This document shows positions 1 through 8,073 of a DNA stretch of 64,000 bases, in pieces. The notes under the pieces are model-generated. The model saw only the letters and a program-made list of their open reading frames with translations, searched no databases and was not told the DNA's origin. The translations under genes were made by a program, and so were the position numbers. The stretch spans positions 270,439 to 334,438 of the forward strand of contig NZ_JABBWV010000003.1 in NCBI RefSeq assembly GCF_012999535.1, written 5' to 3'. The stretch comes from Microbispora sp. H11081. GTDB lineage: Bacteria; Actinomycetota; Actinomycetes; Streptosporangiales; Streptosporangiaceae. How positions within the stretch are numbered: the first letter of the stretch is position 1; each line of letters opens with the position of its first letter.

Positions 1-546
1 CTGCGGCTCGGCGAGGTGGGCGACGGCTGGCGGGTCGCGCAGACCACGCTCATGAACGAACGCGTCGCCATCGGCGGCACGCCGAGCCGGCGCACGATGA
101 TGGGCGTCGTCGCCGAGACCTGGCGTTCCCGGCCCGAGCTGCGCACCCACGACCTGCACCAGCGGCTGCTCAGGCTGTGGGTCGACTCGGAGGTCATGCG
201 GCTGACCGCCGTACGGCTGCGCGAGCAGCTCGCCGCCGGGCATCCGGGGCCGGAGGGGTCGGGCATGAAGCTGGCCTTCGCCCGGCTGCACCAGGAGCTG
301 TCGGGCCTGGAGGTCGAACTGCTCCGCGAGGACGGCCTCGCCTACGACGACTGGACCTTCCGCCGCCCCGACAAGGTCGACTTCGTCGGCAGGGAGGCGG
401 GCTACCGCTACCTGCGCGCCAAGGGCAACTCGATCGAGGGCGGCACCTCCGAGATCCTGCGCAACATCATCGCCGAACGCGTCCTCGGCCTGCCCGCCGA
501 GCCGCGCGCCGACAAGGACGTCGCCTGGAAGGACCTCCCCCGATGA
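1..546 (+). CDS. acyl-CoA dehydrogenase, C-terminal part (cut by window start)
   Basis: Frame 1 is open from the first base, so the N-terminal half lies outside the window. The visible 181 residues are the C-terminal helical domain of an acyl-CoA dehydrogenase. They end with the GNSIEGGTSEILRNIIAERVLG stretch (split here as GNSIEGGTSEI and LRNIIAERVLG) that contacts FAD across the tetramer in this family. The family oxidises acyl-CoA thioesters to enoyl-CoA using FAD. The stop overlaps the ATG of the next gene as ATGA (543-546), so the two are translationally coupled and probably form a heteromeric FadE-type pair, as is common in actinomycete lipid or steroid catabolism. Substrate cannot be read from this fragment. 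Confidence 0.9.
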   Translation: MRLGEVGDGWRVAQTTLMNERVAIGGTPSRRTMMGVVAETWRSRPELRTHDLHQRLLRLWVDSEVMRLTAVRLREQLAAGHPGPEGSGMKLAFARLHQELSGLEVELLREDGLAYDDWTFRRPDKVDFVGREAGYRYLRAKGNSIEGGTSEILRNIIAERVLGLPAEPRADKDVAWKDLPR

Positions 547-1736
547 CGCTGCTGTACACCGAGGTGGAGGAGGAGCTGCGGGCCGCCGTGCGCGACCTGC
601 TCGCCGCCAAGTGCTCCCCGGCCGCCGTCCTCGGCTCCGTCGAGTCCGGCGCGCCGTACGACGCGGACCTGTGGAAGGCGCTGGCCCGCGACGTCGGCGC
701 GGCGGGGCTGCTGATCCCCGAGGAGCTCGGCGGCGCCGCCTCCCACGAGGGCGGGGCGTCGGCCCGCGAGGCCGCCGTCGTGCTGGAGGAGCTGGGCCGG
801 GCCGTAGCCCCCGTGCCGTACCTGAGCAGCGCGGTCCTCGCCACCCAGGCCCTGCTGACGGCCGGGGGAGACGTCGCGGAGGAGCTGCTGACACGGCTGG
901 CCGCGGGGGAGGCGACGGCCGCGCTCGCGGTGTCGTTCGCCGCCTCGCCGTACGCGCTCCCGAGCCCGGCGGCGACCCTCGGCGAGGACGGCACGGTGAC
1001 CGGCACCGTCACCGGGGTGATCGGCGCGGAGGCCGCCGACGTCCTGCTCGTGCCGGTACGGCTCCCGGGGTCCGGGAGGCAGGGCACCGGCCTGTGCGCG
1101 GTGGAGACGTCCCCGGCCGGCCGGGAGGCGGTGCGGGTCACGCCGGTCACCTCCCTCGACCTGACCAGGCCGATCGCGACCGTGTCGTTCGGCTCCGCGC
1201 CCGCCCGCGTCGTCGCCACGACCGACGGCCCTACGGACAGCACGCGGGCGCCCTGGGTGCGGGAGGCGCTGACGCGCGGCGCCGGGCTGCTCGCCTCGGA
1301 ACAGCTCGGCGTGGCCGAATGGTGTCTCACCACGACGGTCGCGTACGTGAAGGAGCGCAGGCAGTTCGCCCGGCCAGTGGGGTCGTTCCAGGCGGTCAAG
1401 CACCGGCTGGCCGACCTGTGGCTGGAGGTCGCCGGGGCGAGGGCCGCGGCCCGCAACGCCGCCGCCCGGCTGGCCGAGGCGTCCACCGCGGGGCCGCTGG
1501 GCGACGAGGCGGTGGCCGTGGCGGTGGCAGTGGCGGTGGCGCAGGCCCACTGCGGGGCGGTGGCGGTGCGCGCGGCAGAGGAGTGCGTGCAGCTCCACGG
1601 CGGCATCGGGATGACCTGGGAGCACCCCGCTCACCTCTATCTCAAGCGGGCCAAGGCCGACCAGATCGCGCTGGGCACGCCGGGCGACCACCGCGAGGCG
1701 CTGGCGGGCCCGGCCGGCCTTCCCGCCCCCGCGTGA
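543..1736 (+). CDS. acyl-CoA dehydrogenase family protein
   Basis: 397 residues, the usual length for the family. The ATG at 543 overlaps the upstream stop (ATGA), which fixes the start. The N-terminal helical domain (about 1-110), middle beta domain (about 115-230) and C-terminal helical domain with the typical VKERRQFARPVGSFQAVKH-like stretch (about residues 275-293) and the HGGIGMTWEH segment near the C-terminus are all visible. Flavin-dependent alpha,beta-dehydrogenation of an acyl-CoA is the expected reaction. Paired with the upstream paralogue it resembles the two-subunit dehydrogenases of actinobacterial sterol and branched-chain degradation, but no substrate is shown. It abuts the convergent TetR gene with no intervening base (stops at 1734-1736 and 1737-1739). 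Confidence 0.93.
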   Translation: MTLLYTEVEEELRAAVRDLLAAKCSPAAVLGSVESGAPYDADLWKALARDVGAAGLLIPEELGGAASHEGGASAREAAVVLEELGRAVAPVPYLSSAVLATQALLTAGGDVAEELLTRLAAGEATAALAVSFAASPYALPSPAATLGEDGTVTGTVTGVIGAEAADVLLVPVRLPGSGRQGTGLCAVETSPAGREAVRVTPVTSLDLTRPIATVSFGSAPARVVATTDGPTDSTRAPWVREALTRGAGLLASEQLGVAEWCLTTTVAYVKERRQFARPVGSFQAVKHRLADLWLEVAGARAAARNAAARLAEASTAGPLGDEAVAVAVAVAVAQAHCGAVAVRAAEECVQLHGGIGMTWEHPAHLYLKRAKADQIALGTPGDHREALAGPAGLPAPA

Positions 1737-2342
1737 CTACGGGCGCAGCGAGTTGAGCAGGAGGTCGGCGAAGTGGCGGCCGACTTCCTGGCCGGACAGC
1801 GGGCCGTCGGGGTGATACCAGGTGCCGAGGTGGTGGACCGAGCCGAAGAAGAAGTCCACCACCATCTCGGCGGGGACGTCGTCGCGGAAGACGCCGTCAC
1901 GCTGGCCCTCCATGACGAGGTCGCGGAACCGCTCGTGGTAGCGGCGCCGCTCGGCCCTGACGCTCTTGTACGCCTCCGGCGCGAGCTGGTGCATGGACCT
2001 GAAGAAGATCTTGGAGTCGTCCAGGTTGTCGACGGTGGTCACCACCACGTCCCTGGCCGCCGCGTGCAGCCGCTCGGCCACCGGGCCCTCGGCTTCGGCG
2101 AACCGGTTGAGGCGCTCCATCTGCAGGCGCAGCACCCGCGCGTAGATCTCGCGGAGCAGGTCGTCCTTGGAATCGAAGTAGTGGTACATGGCGCCCTTGG
2201 TGACGCCGGCCGCCGCGACGATCTCCTGCACCGACGTGCTCTCGAACCCTCGTCCGGCGAACAGCCGGGTGGCCTCGGCGAGCAGGCGCTGCCGTACCGG
2301 CTCCTCCAGGTGCGCGCGATCCCCCGTTACGCGGCGGGCCAT
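1737..2342 (-). CDS. TetR family transcriptional regulator
   Basis: 201 residues if started at the ATG at 2342 (MARRVTGD...). An upstream in-frame GTG/ATG region up to 2399 would run through the operator and is unlikely. The N-terminal helix-turn-helix spans about residues 12-58, with the classical TetR recognition run GVTKGAMYHYFDSKDDLL. The C-terminal ligand-binding domain resembles the FadR/KstR2-like branch that senses acyl-CoA (inference). It lies tail-to-tail with the acyl-CoA dehydrogenase pair, so control of those genes would have to act at their promoter outside the window. A TetR-type palindrome sits 31 bp upstream of this start, indicating autoregulation and possibly control of the divergent NERD gene. 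Confidence 0.93.
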   Translation of the reverse strand: MARRVTGDRAHLEEPVRQRLLAEATRLFAGRGFESTSVQEIVAAAGVTKGAMYHYFDSKDDLLREIYARVLRLQMERLNRFAEAEGPVAERLHAAARDVVVTTVDNLDDSKIFFRSMHQLAPEAYKSVRAERRRYHERFRDLVMEGQRDGVFRDDVPAEMVVDFFFGSVHHLGTWYHPDGPLSGQEVGRHFADLLLNSLRP

Positions 2343-2372
2343 GCCGACCTCCTTCGTGTCCCGGAAAAGCAT

Positions 2373-2386
2373 ACCGACTGGTCGGT
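2373..2386. promoter_or_regulatory. TetR-type operator palindrome
   Basis: ACCGACTGGTCGGT: a perfect 6-bp inverted repeat (ACCGAC/GTCGGT) with a 2-bp centre, the form seen in many TetR/AcrR operators of actinomycetes. It sits between the TetR start (2342) and the divergent NERD gene start (2479), so autoregulation is the simplest reading. Confidence 0.75.
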
Positions 2387-2478
2387 CAAGTGTCGGCACT
2401 GGCGTATCTGCGCTACTTCCCTCACCTTAGGAGGGTTGGGATTCCCGGTCGGGTATCCCGGAGAAAACCGCATGCCTA

Positions 2479-3261
2479 GTGTGGGGGGTCCGCGTGCCCA
2501 ATGGGTCCATTTACGTCCCTAGGGACGAAAGGTTCACCGGCGCGTCGCCGCAGAACCTGTACGAGACGTTCTGGTATGCCGGGCGCAAGAACCGGATCCG
2601 GATACGGGCGGTCATCGCCGCCGCGGGATTCGTCGTCGGCACCCTGGTGGGCCCGAAGCTCGGGCTGAACCTGATCGCCGCCGGCCTCGGGCTCGGCCTA
2701 ATCGCGGGAGGCGTCGATCTGTTCGTCGCCTGGCGCCTGCACGAGCGTACGGCGGTGTGGCGGGGCAAGCGCCGTGGCGAGGTGCGCACTGGGCGGCTGC
2801 TGCGGCTCGGGCTGCGCCGGCACGGCTACCAGGTGATGGACGGCCGGGCCGTGCCGGGCGAGGTGTCGATCGACCACCTCGTCATCGGGCCGGGCGGCAT
2901 CTGGATCGTGGACAACGAGGCGTGGTCGCCCGACACGCTGATCGCGCGGTACGGCGAGCGGTTGTTCTTCGACGAGAAGTTCGGCACCTCGGTCGCCAAG
3001 GGCCTCATCTCCGCCGCGGGGTCGATGGCCGCGCTGCTGACCAAGGAGACCGGCATCGAGGTCTCGATCGCCCCGGTGCTCGCCGTGCACGGCGGGAAGA
3101 TCAAGGCCAGGGGCGGCGTGCTGCACGGCGAAGGGCTGACCGTCGCCTACCCGCTCAGGATCGCCGGCTGGATCCGTTCCCACGGTTCCGCGGACTTCAC
3201 CGAGGAGCAGGTCGAGCTGCTGTCCCGCACGGCGGCCCGCATCCTGCGCCGCATGCGCTGA
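2479..3261 (+). CDS. NERD domain-containing membrane protein
   Basis: 260 residues from the GTG at 2479; a GTG at 2494 is an equally possible start and neither has a strong ribosome-binding site. Two adjacent hydrophobic segments (about residues 40-55 and 60-77) form a membrane hairpin, followed by a cytoplasmic domain beginning near residue 100. That domain carries the NERD signature region (SIDHLVIGPGGIWIVDNEAW, about 129-148). NERD is a nuclease-related fold. The usual catalytic Asp-x-Lys appears here as VDNEAW rather than DxK, so nuclease activity is doubtful. Function of the actinobacterial membrane-anchored versions is unknown. It is convergent with the VWA/MoxR operon, with a hairpin between. 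Confidence 0.8.
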   Translation: MWGVRVPNGSIYVPRDERFTGASPQNLYETFWYAGRKNRIRIRAVIAAAGFVVGTLVGPKLGLNLIAAGLGLGLIAGGVDLFVAWRLHERTAVWRGKRRGEVRTGRLLRLGLRRHGYQVMDGRAVPGEVSIDHLVIGPGGIWIVDNEAWSPDTLIARYGERLFFDEKFGTSVAKGLISAAGSMAALLTKETGIEVSIAPVLAVHGGKIKARGGVLHGEGLTVAYPLRIAGWIRSHGSADFTEEQVELLSRTAARILRRMR

Positions 3262-3289
3262 GCGCCTCCGGCGGCGTCGGTCGCGGCGG

Positions 3290-3314
3290 GTCGATTCAGG
3301 CGAAGGGAATCGAC
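3290..3314. terminator. hairpin between convergent genes
   Basis: GTCGATTC (3290-3297) and GAATCGAC (3307-3314) form a perfect 8-bp stem with a 9-nt loop. It ends at the stop codon of the VWA gene and lies 28 nt after the NERD stop. There is no U-tract, as is common in high-GC genomes. It could serve both directions. Confidence 0.55.
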
Positions 3315-4673
3315 TCAGGCCAGCGTCTCGACGAACGCGGCGAGCTGGGCGACGTTGCGGCACTCGCGCATGGGGACGACCGAGCCGTACGACGTGGCGA
3401 GCGAGTCCCCGGTGTCCCAGTGGGCCATGGGCTCGGGGTTGAGCCAGTAGGCGTGCCTCGCCTGCCCGGCCAGCCGTTTCAGCGCGCCCAGCGCGGGAGC
3501 CTGGTAGTTGGACCGGGCGTCGCCCAGGATCAGCAGCGACGTCCGTGGTCCGACCGCGTCGGGGAACCGTTCTGCGAAGCGCTCGAAGACGCGGCCGTAA
3601 CTGGTGCGGCCGAACCTGACGATGTCCGTCTCCTTGGTGAGGCGGCCGATGGCGTCCAGCACGTCCGCGCCGGGGGCGAACAGGCGGGTGATCTCGTCCA
3701 CCTCGTCCACGAACGCGAACGCCCGCACCTTGGTGAACTGCTCCCGCAGCGCGAACGTCAGCAACAGCGTGAAGTGCGAGAACGTGGAGACCGAGTCGCT
3801 GGCGTCGCACAGCACCACCAGCTCGGGCCGGTGCGGGCGGGGCGGGCGCATGTGGGTGGTGAGCGGCACCCCGCCCGTCGGCAGCGACGCCCGGACCGTA
3901 CGGCGGAAGTCGAGCCGCCCGCGCCGTCCGTGCTTGTGCCGGATCGTCAGCCGGGTGGCCAGGCGGCGGGCCAGCGGATAGACCTCCCGCCTGAGCCTCG
4001 CCAGCTCCTCCTTGGTGGCGCGCAGGAAGTCGACCTGGTCGATCGGCGGCCTGACCACTGACCTGGCGATCTTCTCGACCCCCGACTCCTCGGCGATCCT
4101 GCGGCGTACGTCGGCGGCGACGGCCTCGGTGAACGCCTCGGTGGTCCGCGAGATGTGCCGCCTGGCGACCTTCTCCGGCAGGCCGCCGCGCTCGTCGAGC
4201 ATGACGGTGAGCATCCGGGCCACCAGCGTCTCCGGCGACAGCGCGCGCAGCACGGGGAAGGAGAACCACGACTGCCTGCCGGGGGCCGCCTGGACCTGCC
4301 CGAACCGTCCGACCATGGCCCTGGCGAACTCCCGGAACGCCGGATCGGCCGGGTCGCCCATGAGCAGCTCCGCCAGCCGCTCCCGCAGCTCGGGCAGCTC
4401 GGCGTTCTCCCCGACGGCGGTGGCTTCAGCACCGCCGCTGATCACCGGCGGGAACCACAGGTCGAAGAGCGTGTCGAAGCCCGGCCGGTGGGCGGGCCGC
4501 TTCACCAGCGTCGCGGCGTACGCCTCGCGCAGCGTCTCCCGGTCGGACAGGTCGACGACCATGAGCGCGCGGGCCGCGTCCAGCCCTTCGGCGGGCGAGA
4601 CCGGCAGCCCCGCCGCCCGCAGCGCGTGGACGAACCGCACGTGCCGGTCCACGAGGGACCCCGGAGTCGTCAT
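3315..4673 (-). CDS. VWA domain-containing protein (CoxE-like)
   Basis: 452 residues starting at the ATG at 4673, whose A overlaps the stop of the upstream ATPase gene (ATGA). The N-terminal ~230 residues are the CoxE-type helical region. The C-terminal half is a von Willebrand A domain with an intact MIDAS motif (VVLCDASDSVS, DxSxS) and later the T and D positions. In MoxR/VWA pairs the VWA protein acts as substrate adaptor or client for the AAA+ ATPase, typically in metal insertion or remodelling. In aerobic CO dehydrogenase clusters CoxD/CoxE do this, but no CODH genes are nearby, so the client here is unknown. Confidence 0.9.
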   Translation of the reverse strand: MTTPGSLVDRHVRFVHALRAAGLPVSPAEGLDAARALMVVDLSDRETLREAYAATLVKRPAHRPGFDTLFDLWFPPVISGGAEATAVGENAELPELRERLAELLMGDPADPAFREFARAMVGRFGQVQAAPGRQSWFSFPVLRALSPETLVARMLTVMLDERGGLPEKVARRHISRTTEAFTEAVAADVRRRIAEESGVEKIARSVVRPPIDQVDFLRATKEELARLRREVYPLARRLATRLTIRHKHGRRGRLDFRRTVRASLPTGGVPLTTHMRPPRPHRPELVVLCDASDSVSTFSHFTLLLTFALREQFTKVRAFAFVDEVDEITRLFAPGADVLDAIGRLTKETDIVRFGRTSYGRVFERFAERFPDAVGPRTSLLILGDARSNYQAPALGALKRLAGQARHAYWLNPEPMAHWDTGDSLATSYGSVVPMRECRNVAQLAAFVETLA

Positions 4674-5518
4674 GACCGGGACGGCAGGCCGAGCTCCTTG
4701 GCGGCCCGCACCTGGTCGGAGTTGTGCTTGAGCACCACGCCCAGCGTCTCGCCGATCAGCGCCTCGTCCAGCTCGGTGCGGCCCAGCGCGAGCAGGGTGT
4801 GCGCCCAGTCGACGGTCTCGGCGATCGACGGCGACTTCTTCAGCTCCAGCGCGCGCAGCGTGGCCACCGTACGGGCGAGCTGATCGGCGATGCTCGCGGG
4901 CAGCCCGGGGATCCGCGCGAGCAGGATGTCGCGCTCCCGCTCCGGGGTGGGATAGCCGATGTGCAGATAGAGGCAGCGCCGTTTGAGCGCCTCCGACAGC
5001 TCGCGGGTCGCGTTCGAGGTCAGCACGACGTACGGCCGGCGCGCGGCGGTGATCGTGCCCAGCTCGGGGATCGTGACCTGGTAGTCGGACAGCAGTTCGA
5101 GCAGCAGTCCTTCGACTTCGACGTCGGCCTTGTCGGTCTCGTCGATGAGCAGCACGGTGGGCTCCTCGCTCCTGATCGCCTTCAGGAGGGGGCGCTCCAG
5201 CAGGAACTCCTCGGAGAAGATGTCGTCCCACGCGCCGTCGTCGGCCTGGATGCGCAGCAACTGCTTCTTGTAGTTCCACTCGTACAGCGCGCGTGCCTCG
5301 TCCAGGCCCTCGTAGCACTGCAGGCGGATGAGCCGGGCGCCGGTGGCCTCGGCGACGGCCTTGGCGAGCTGGGTCTTGCCCACCCCCGCCGGGCCCTCCG
5401 CCAGCAGCGGCTTGCCCAGCGCTCCAGCGAGGAACACCGACATCGCGGTGCCGTCGTCGGCGAGATAGCCGGCGGCTTCCAGCCGCTCGCGGACGACGTC
5501 GGGCGAGGCGAACCACAT
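4670..5518 (-). CDS. MoxR-family AAA+ ATPase
   Basis: 282 residues. The ATG at 5518 is preceded by GGAG at good spacing; a TTG at 5533 is less likely. Walker A (GPAGVGKTQLAK, about residues 36-47), Walker B (VLLIDETDKAD, about 119-129) and the sensor-1 region VVLTSNATREL are present. MoxR ATPases are cytosolic hexameric chaperones acting with VWA-domain partners, and the gene is translationally coupled to exactly such a partner. A two-gene operon is very likely. Its promoter must lie in the 86 bp shared with the divergent tRNA-Lys. Confidence 0.93.
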   Translation of the reverse strand: MWFASPDVVRERLEAAGYLADDGTAMSVFLAGALGKPLLAEGPAGVGKTQLAKAVAEATGARLIRLQCYEGLDEARALYEWNYKKQLLRIQADDGAWDDIFSEEFLLERPLLKAIRSEEPTVLLIDETDKADVEVEGLLLELLSDYQVTIPELGTITAARRPYVVLTSNATRELSEALKRRCLYLHIGYPTPERERDILLARIPGLPASIADQLARTVATLRALELKKSPSIAETVDWAHTLLALGRTELDEALIGETLGVVLKHNSDQVRAAKELGLPSRS

Positions 5519-5565
5519 GTGCGCTCCAACCAAATAACCGAACTTTGTTCTACTCTAGCGTGATT

Positions 5566-5593
5566 TTGACCGCTCTGAGGTGTGCGATAACCT
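5566..5593 (+). promoter_or_regulatory. promoter of tRNA-Lys
   Basis: TTGACC (5566-5571), a 16-bp spacer and TAACCT (5588-5593), ending 11 bp before the mature tRNA. This resembles the housekeeping sigma consensus for stable RNA genes in actinomycetes. Confidence 0.6.
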
Positions 5594-5604
5594 CTAAGAG
5601 TTCT

Positions 5605-5681
5605 GCGCCGCTAGCTCAGTTGGTTAGAGCAGCTGACTCTTAATCAGCGGGTCCGGGGTTCGAGTCCCTGGCGGCGCACCA
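5605..5681 (+). tRNA. tRNA-Lys (CTT)
   Basis: Complete cloverleaf. The acceptor GCGCCGC/GCGGCGC is fully paired, the D-arm is GCTC...GAGC, and the anticodon arm is GCTGA-CTCTTAA-TCAGC with anticodon CTT. The T-arm is CGGGG-TTCGAGT-CCCTG, the discriminator is A, and the CCA end is encoded (5679-5681). The encoded CCA contrasts with the two tRNA-like genes near 10.6 kb. Confidence 0.97.
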
Positions 5682-5685
5682 CATC

Positions 5686-5716
5686 GGAAGCCCAGGTCAT
5701 CCGGCCTGGGCTTTCC
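5686..5716. terminator. terminator after tRNA-Lys
   Basis: GGAAGCCCAGG, an 8-nt loop and CCTGGGCTTTCC form a 7-bp GC core extended by AA/TT and GG/CC pairs. It begins 5 nt after the tRNA CCA. The stop codon of the convergent XRE gene lies in its loop, so it probably terminates both. Confidence 0.65.
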
Positions 5717-6578
5717 GCGTTTCCCGGTCCTGGCCGGCGTGCAGGGACGCGAGCAGCCGGACGCGTTCGTCGTCCGCGCTGCCGGGCTCGGCGGTGTAGA
5801 CGAGCAGGACCGGCCCGGGGTTGCCGGGCAGGGGATAGACGTCCCAGGTGAGGGTGATCTCGCCGACCTGCGGATGCCGGAAGAGCTTCGTCCCGTGGAC
5901 CGTCTCACGCACCTCGTGCCGGGCCCAGAGCCGGCGGAAGTCCGCGCTGCGGATGCTCAGCTCACCGATGATCGTCGTGGCGCGCGGGTGGTCAGGGTCC
6001 GTCGCGATAGCGGACCGCAGCATGCCGATGTACTCCAGGGCGGTCGTCTCCCAGTCGGGGCAGTGCGCCCGGGTCGCGGGATCCTCGAACACGGCCATGA
6101 GCATGTTCCGCCGCGCGGGCGGCAACGTGGCCGGATCGCCGAGCAGCGCCTCGGCGAGCGGGTTCCACGCGAGCACGTCGAGGTGCCGGCCGAGCACCAC
6201 GGCGGGAGCTCCCATGACGTGCAGCAGGCGCCTCGTGCTGTCCGGCACACGTTCCGGGGCGCGGCGGGTGCGCACGGCCGCCGGCCGCCGTGCCGCCCGG
6301 GCGAGGGTGAACAGATGCCGCCGAGCCTCGTCGTCGAGGTCGAGCGCGGAGGCGATGGCGTCGAGCACCTGGTCGGAGGGCCGCACCTCACGGCCCTGCT
6401 CCATGCGCTGGTAGTAGTCGGTGCTCAGCCCGGCCAGCAGCGCGACCTCCTCGCGCCGCAGGCCGGTCACCTTGCGGCGGGGCCCCGGCTCCAGGCCGAC
6501 GTCCTGCGGGCGCAGCCGGCCGCGCCGGGCACGCAGGAAATCGCCGAGCTCACGGGCGTACGGGTGGTCGGCAGTCAT
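5697..6578 (-). CDS. XRE-family regulator with MmyB-like ligand-binding domain
   Basis: 293 residues. An N-terminal Xre-type helix-turn-helix (about 8-75) contains the run GLRREEVALLAGLSTDYYQR. It is followed by the MmyB-like PAS-fold domain (about 105-275), which in structural work on this family binds a fatty-acid-like ligand. Such regulators commonly sit divergent from the short-chain dehydrogenase they control, as here, with about 100 bp between the starts. The arrangement suggests that it represses or activates the SDR gene and itself. Confidence 0.92.
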   Translation of the reverse strand: MTADHPYARELGDFLRARRGRLRPQDVGLEPGPRRKVTGLRREEVALLAGLSTDYYQRMEQGREVRPSDQVLDAIASALDLDDEARRHLFTLARAARRPAAVRTRRAPERVPDSTRRLLHVMGAPAVVLGRHLDVLAWNPLAEALLGDPATLPPARRNMLMAVFEDPATRAHCPDWETTALEYIGMLRSAIATDPDHPRATTIIGELSIRSADFRRLWARHEVRETVHGTKLFRHPQVGEITLTWDVYPLPGNPGPVLLVYTAEPGSADDERVRLLASLHAGQDRETRKAQAG

Positions 6579-6666
6579 GACGACAGTCTGCCGGTGCGGT
6601 CCGCGCCGAAGGTAGGTCTGGGGTTCCCAGGCACACGCGTACGACCGAATCCCGGCGCCCCCGCCC

Positions 6667-6672
6667 TAGCGT
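6667..6672 (+). promoter_or_regulatory. -10 element of an apparently leaderless promoter
   Basis: TAGCGT sits 7 nt before the SDR ATG at 6680 and no Shine-Dalgarno is present. The TAnnnT spacing predicts a transcript starting at the A of the ATG, a frequent actinobacterial arrangement. Confidence 0.5.
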
Positions 6673-6679
6673 CGTCGCC

Positions 6680-7600
6680 ATGACCGAATGGAACGCCAGC
6701 CACATCCCCGACCAGCACGGCCGGGTCGCCGTCGTCACCGGCGCGAACTCCGGGCTCGGCCTGGTCACCGCGACAGAACTCGCCCGGCGCGGGGCGCACG
6801 TCGTCATGGCCGTACGCGACACCGTCGCCGCCGAGCGGGAGGCCGGGGCGATCCGGCGCTCGGCGCCACGCGCCCGGATCGAGGTGCGCAAGCTCGACCT
6901 GGCCTCGCTCGCGTCGGTGCGCGAGTTCGCCAAGCATCTGGCTGACGGCTTCCCGGCGATCGATCTGCTGGTCAACAACGCGGGCGTGGTCATCCTCGGC
7001 CCCGCCCGCACGACGGCCGACGGGTTCGAGCTTCAGTTGGGCACCAACATGCTCGGCCACTTCGCCCTCACCGGCCTGCTGCTCGGCAGTCTCGGCCGGG
7101 CGGAGGCGGCACGGGTGGTCAGCCTCAGCTCGATCACCCACAAGAACGCCCACCTCGACTTCGACGACCTGATGTCGCGGCGCGACTTCAGAGCGAGCCG
7201 CGCGTACGGCCGGTCCAAGCTCGCCACCACCGTCTTCGGCCTCGAACTCGACCGCCGCCTGCGCGCCGCGGGCTCACCGGTCGTCAGTGTCGTCGCCCAC
7301 CCCGGAATGTCCAGGAGCAACCTCACCCCCCGGGCCTGGGAGCACCGCCCCCGGTTGGGGCGGATCTTCAGCAGAATGGGGCTGCTGGCGACGCAGCCGG
7401 CCGAACGGGGGGCGCTGCCCCAGCTTTTCGCTGCGACCGCGCCCGGTGTGCGCGGCGGTCAGTTCTTCGGACCGTCCGGCCTCTTCGAGATGCGCGGCCG
7501 GGTCGTGGAGGTCCGCCCCAGCGCGGAGGCGGCCGACCCGGCCGTCGGGCGCCGCCTGTGGACCGCCGCCGAGGCCCTGACCGGCGTCGCCTACCTGTGA
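6680..7600 (+). CDS. SDR family NAD(P)-dependent oxidoreductase
   Basis: 306 residues. The Rossmann nucleotide-binding motif TGANSGLG (about residues 20-27), the NNAGV structural motif (about 95-99), the catalytic Ser in SLSSITH and YGRSK (the Tyr-Lys pair) are all visible. The sequence is of the classical/retinol-dehydrogenase-like type that reduces or oxidises carbonyl/alcohol groups with NAD(P)H. The TAnnnT box without a Shine-Dalgarno supports this ATG. It is divergent from the XRE/MmyB regulator, which likely controls it. The physiological substrate is unknown. Confidence 0.93.
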   Translation: MTEWNASHIPDQHGRVAVVTGANSGLGLVTATELARRGAHVVMAVRDTVAAEREAGAIRRSAPRARIEVRKLDLASLASVREFAKHLADGFPAIDLLVNNAGVVILGPARTTADGFELQLGTNMLGHFALTGLLLGSLGRAEAARVVSLSSITHKNAHLDFDDLMSRRDFRASRAYGRSKLATTVFGLELDRRLRAAGSPVVSVVAHPGMSRSNLTPRAWEHRPRLGRIFSRMGLLATQPAERGALPQLFAATAPGVRGGQFFGPSGLFEMRGRVVEVRPSAEAADPAVGRRLWTAAEALTGVAYL

Positions 7601-7638
7601 GGTCGTCGTGGTTCTGGCGGTTGGCGAGGTCGAAGAAA

Positions 7639-7650
7639 TGGAACCTTCCA
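7639..7650. promoter_or_regulatory. small inverted repeat upstream of toxin-antitoxin pair
   Basis: TGGAACCTTCCA: TGGAA/TTCCA with a 2-bp centre, 57 bp upstream of the toxin start. It is a candidate operator for autoregulation by the antitoxin, judged by position only. Confidence 0.35.
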
Positions 7651-7707
7651 AATTCAGGTAAGCGTCCTGGCTAGGCTCGGCACCGGCTGAAGAGGAGGTC
7701 TTCAGGG

Positions 7708-8073
7708 GTGCGTGAGCTGTATGGCTTCGAGATCGAACCAGAAGTCCGGAAGTGGCTCGACAACCTCAGTGACAGCGATTTCAAGCGAGTCGACGAGGTA
7801 GCCGGTCTGTTAGCGGAGAAGGGCAAGGAGCTCGGCGGGCCTTGGTCGGATCACCTGGAGGGCCCTGTCTGGGAACTGCGGGTTCGCCTTCGGGACGTTG
7901 CAGCCCGGGTAACGTACTGGTGTACTTCGCGAAGGACCATCGTGTTGCTCACCGTCTTTCATAAGGCGAGGCAGCACGATCAGCGGCAGATCGATCGGGC
8001 GGTCCGGGCGCAGAAGGTCTGCGAACGCGATCACCAGGGACCGGTGTCGGACACCTATGAGAGGCAGGTGTGA
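7708..8073 (+). CDS. type II toxin, RelE/HigB (Gp49-like) family
   Basis: 121 residues from a GTG preceded by GAGGAGG. The sequence matches the HigB/Gp49-like RelE fold. It has an N-terminal helix pair with EVRKWLDNLSDSDFKRV, the conserved core WELRVRLRDVAARVTYW, and the strand LLTVFHKARQ ending in basic residues that bind mRNA. Such toxins cleave ribosome-bound mRNA. Toxin-first order, a 1-nt stop/start overlap with the downstream XRE gene and the small sizes are typical of HigBA modules. The C-terminal tail (about residues 100-121) is longer than usual. Confidence 0.88.
   Translation: MRELYGFEIEPEVRKWLDNLSDSDFKRVDEVAGLLAEKGKELGGPWSDHLEGPVWELRVRLRDVAARVTYWCTSRRTIVLLTVFHKARQHDQRQIDRAVRAQKVCERDHQGPVSDTYERQV

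Noticed and set aside
2472..2522. A 16-codon ORF with GGAG upstream, ahead of the NERD gene
   Set aside because: No conservation evidence and it overlaps the NERD start in another frame; too short to support.
4674..5516. Upstream extension of the VWA protein into the MoxR gene
   Set aside because: The ATG at 4673 overlaps the MoxR stop as ATGA and gives the usual protein length; the extension is an out-of-frame reading of MoxR.
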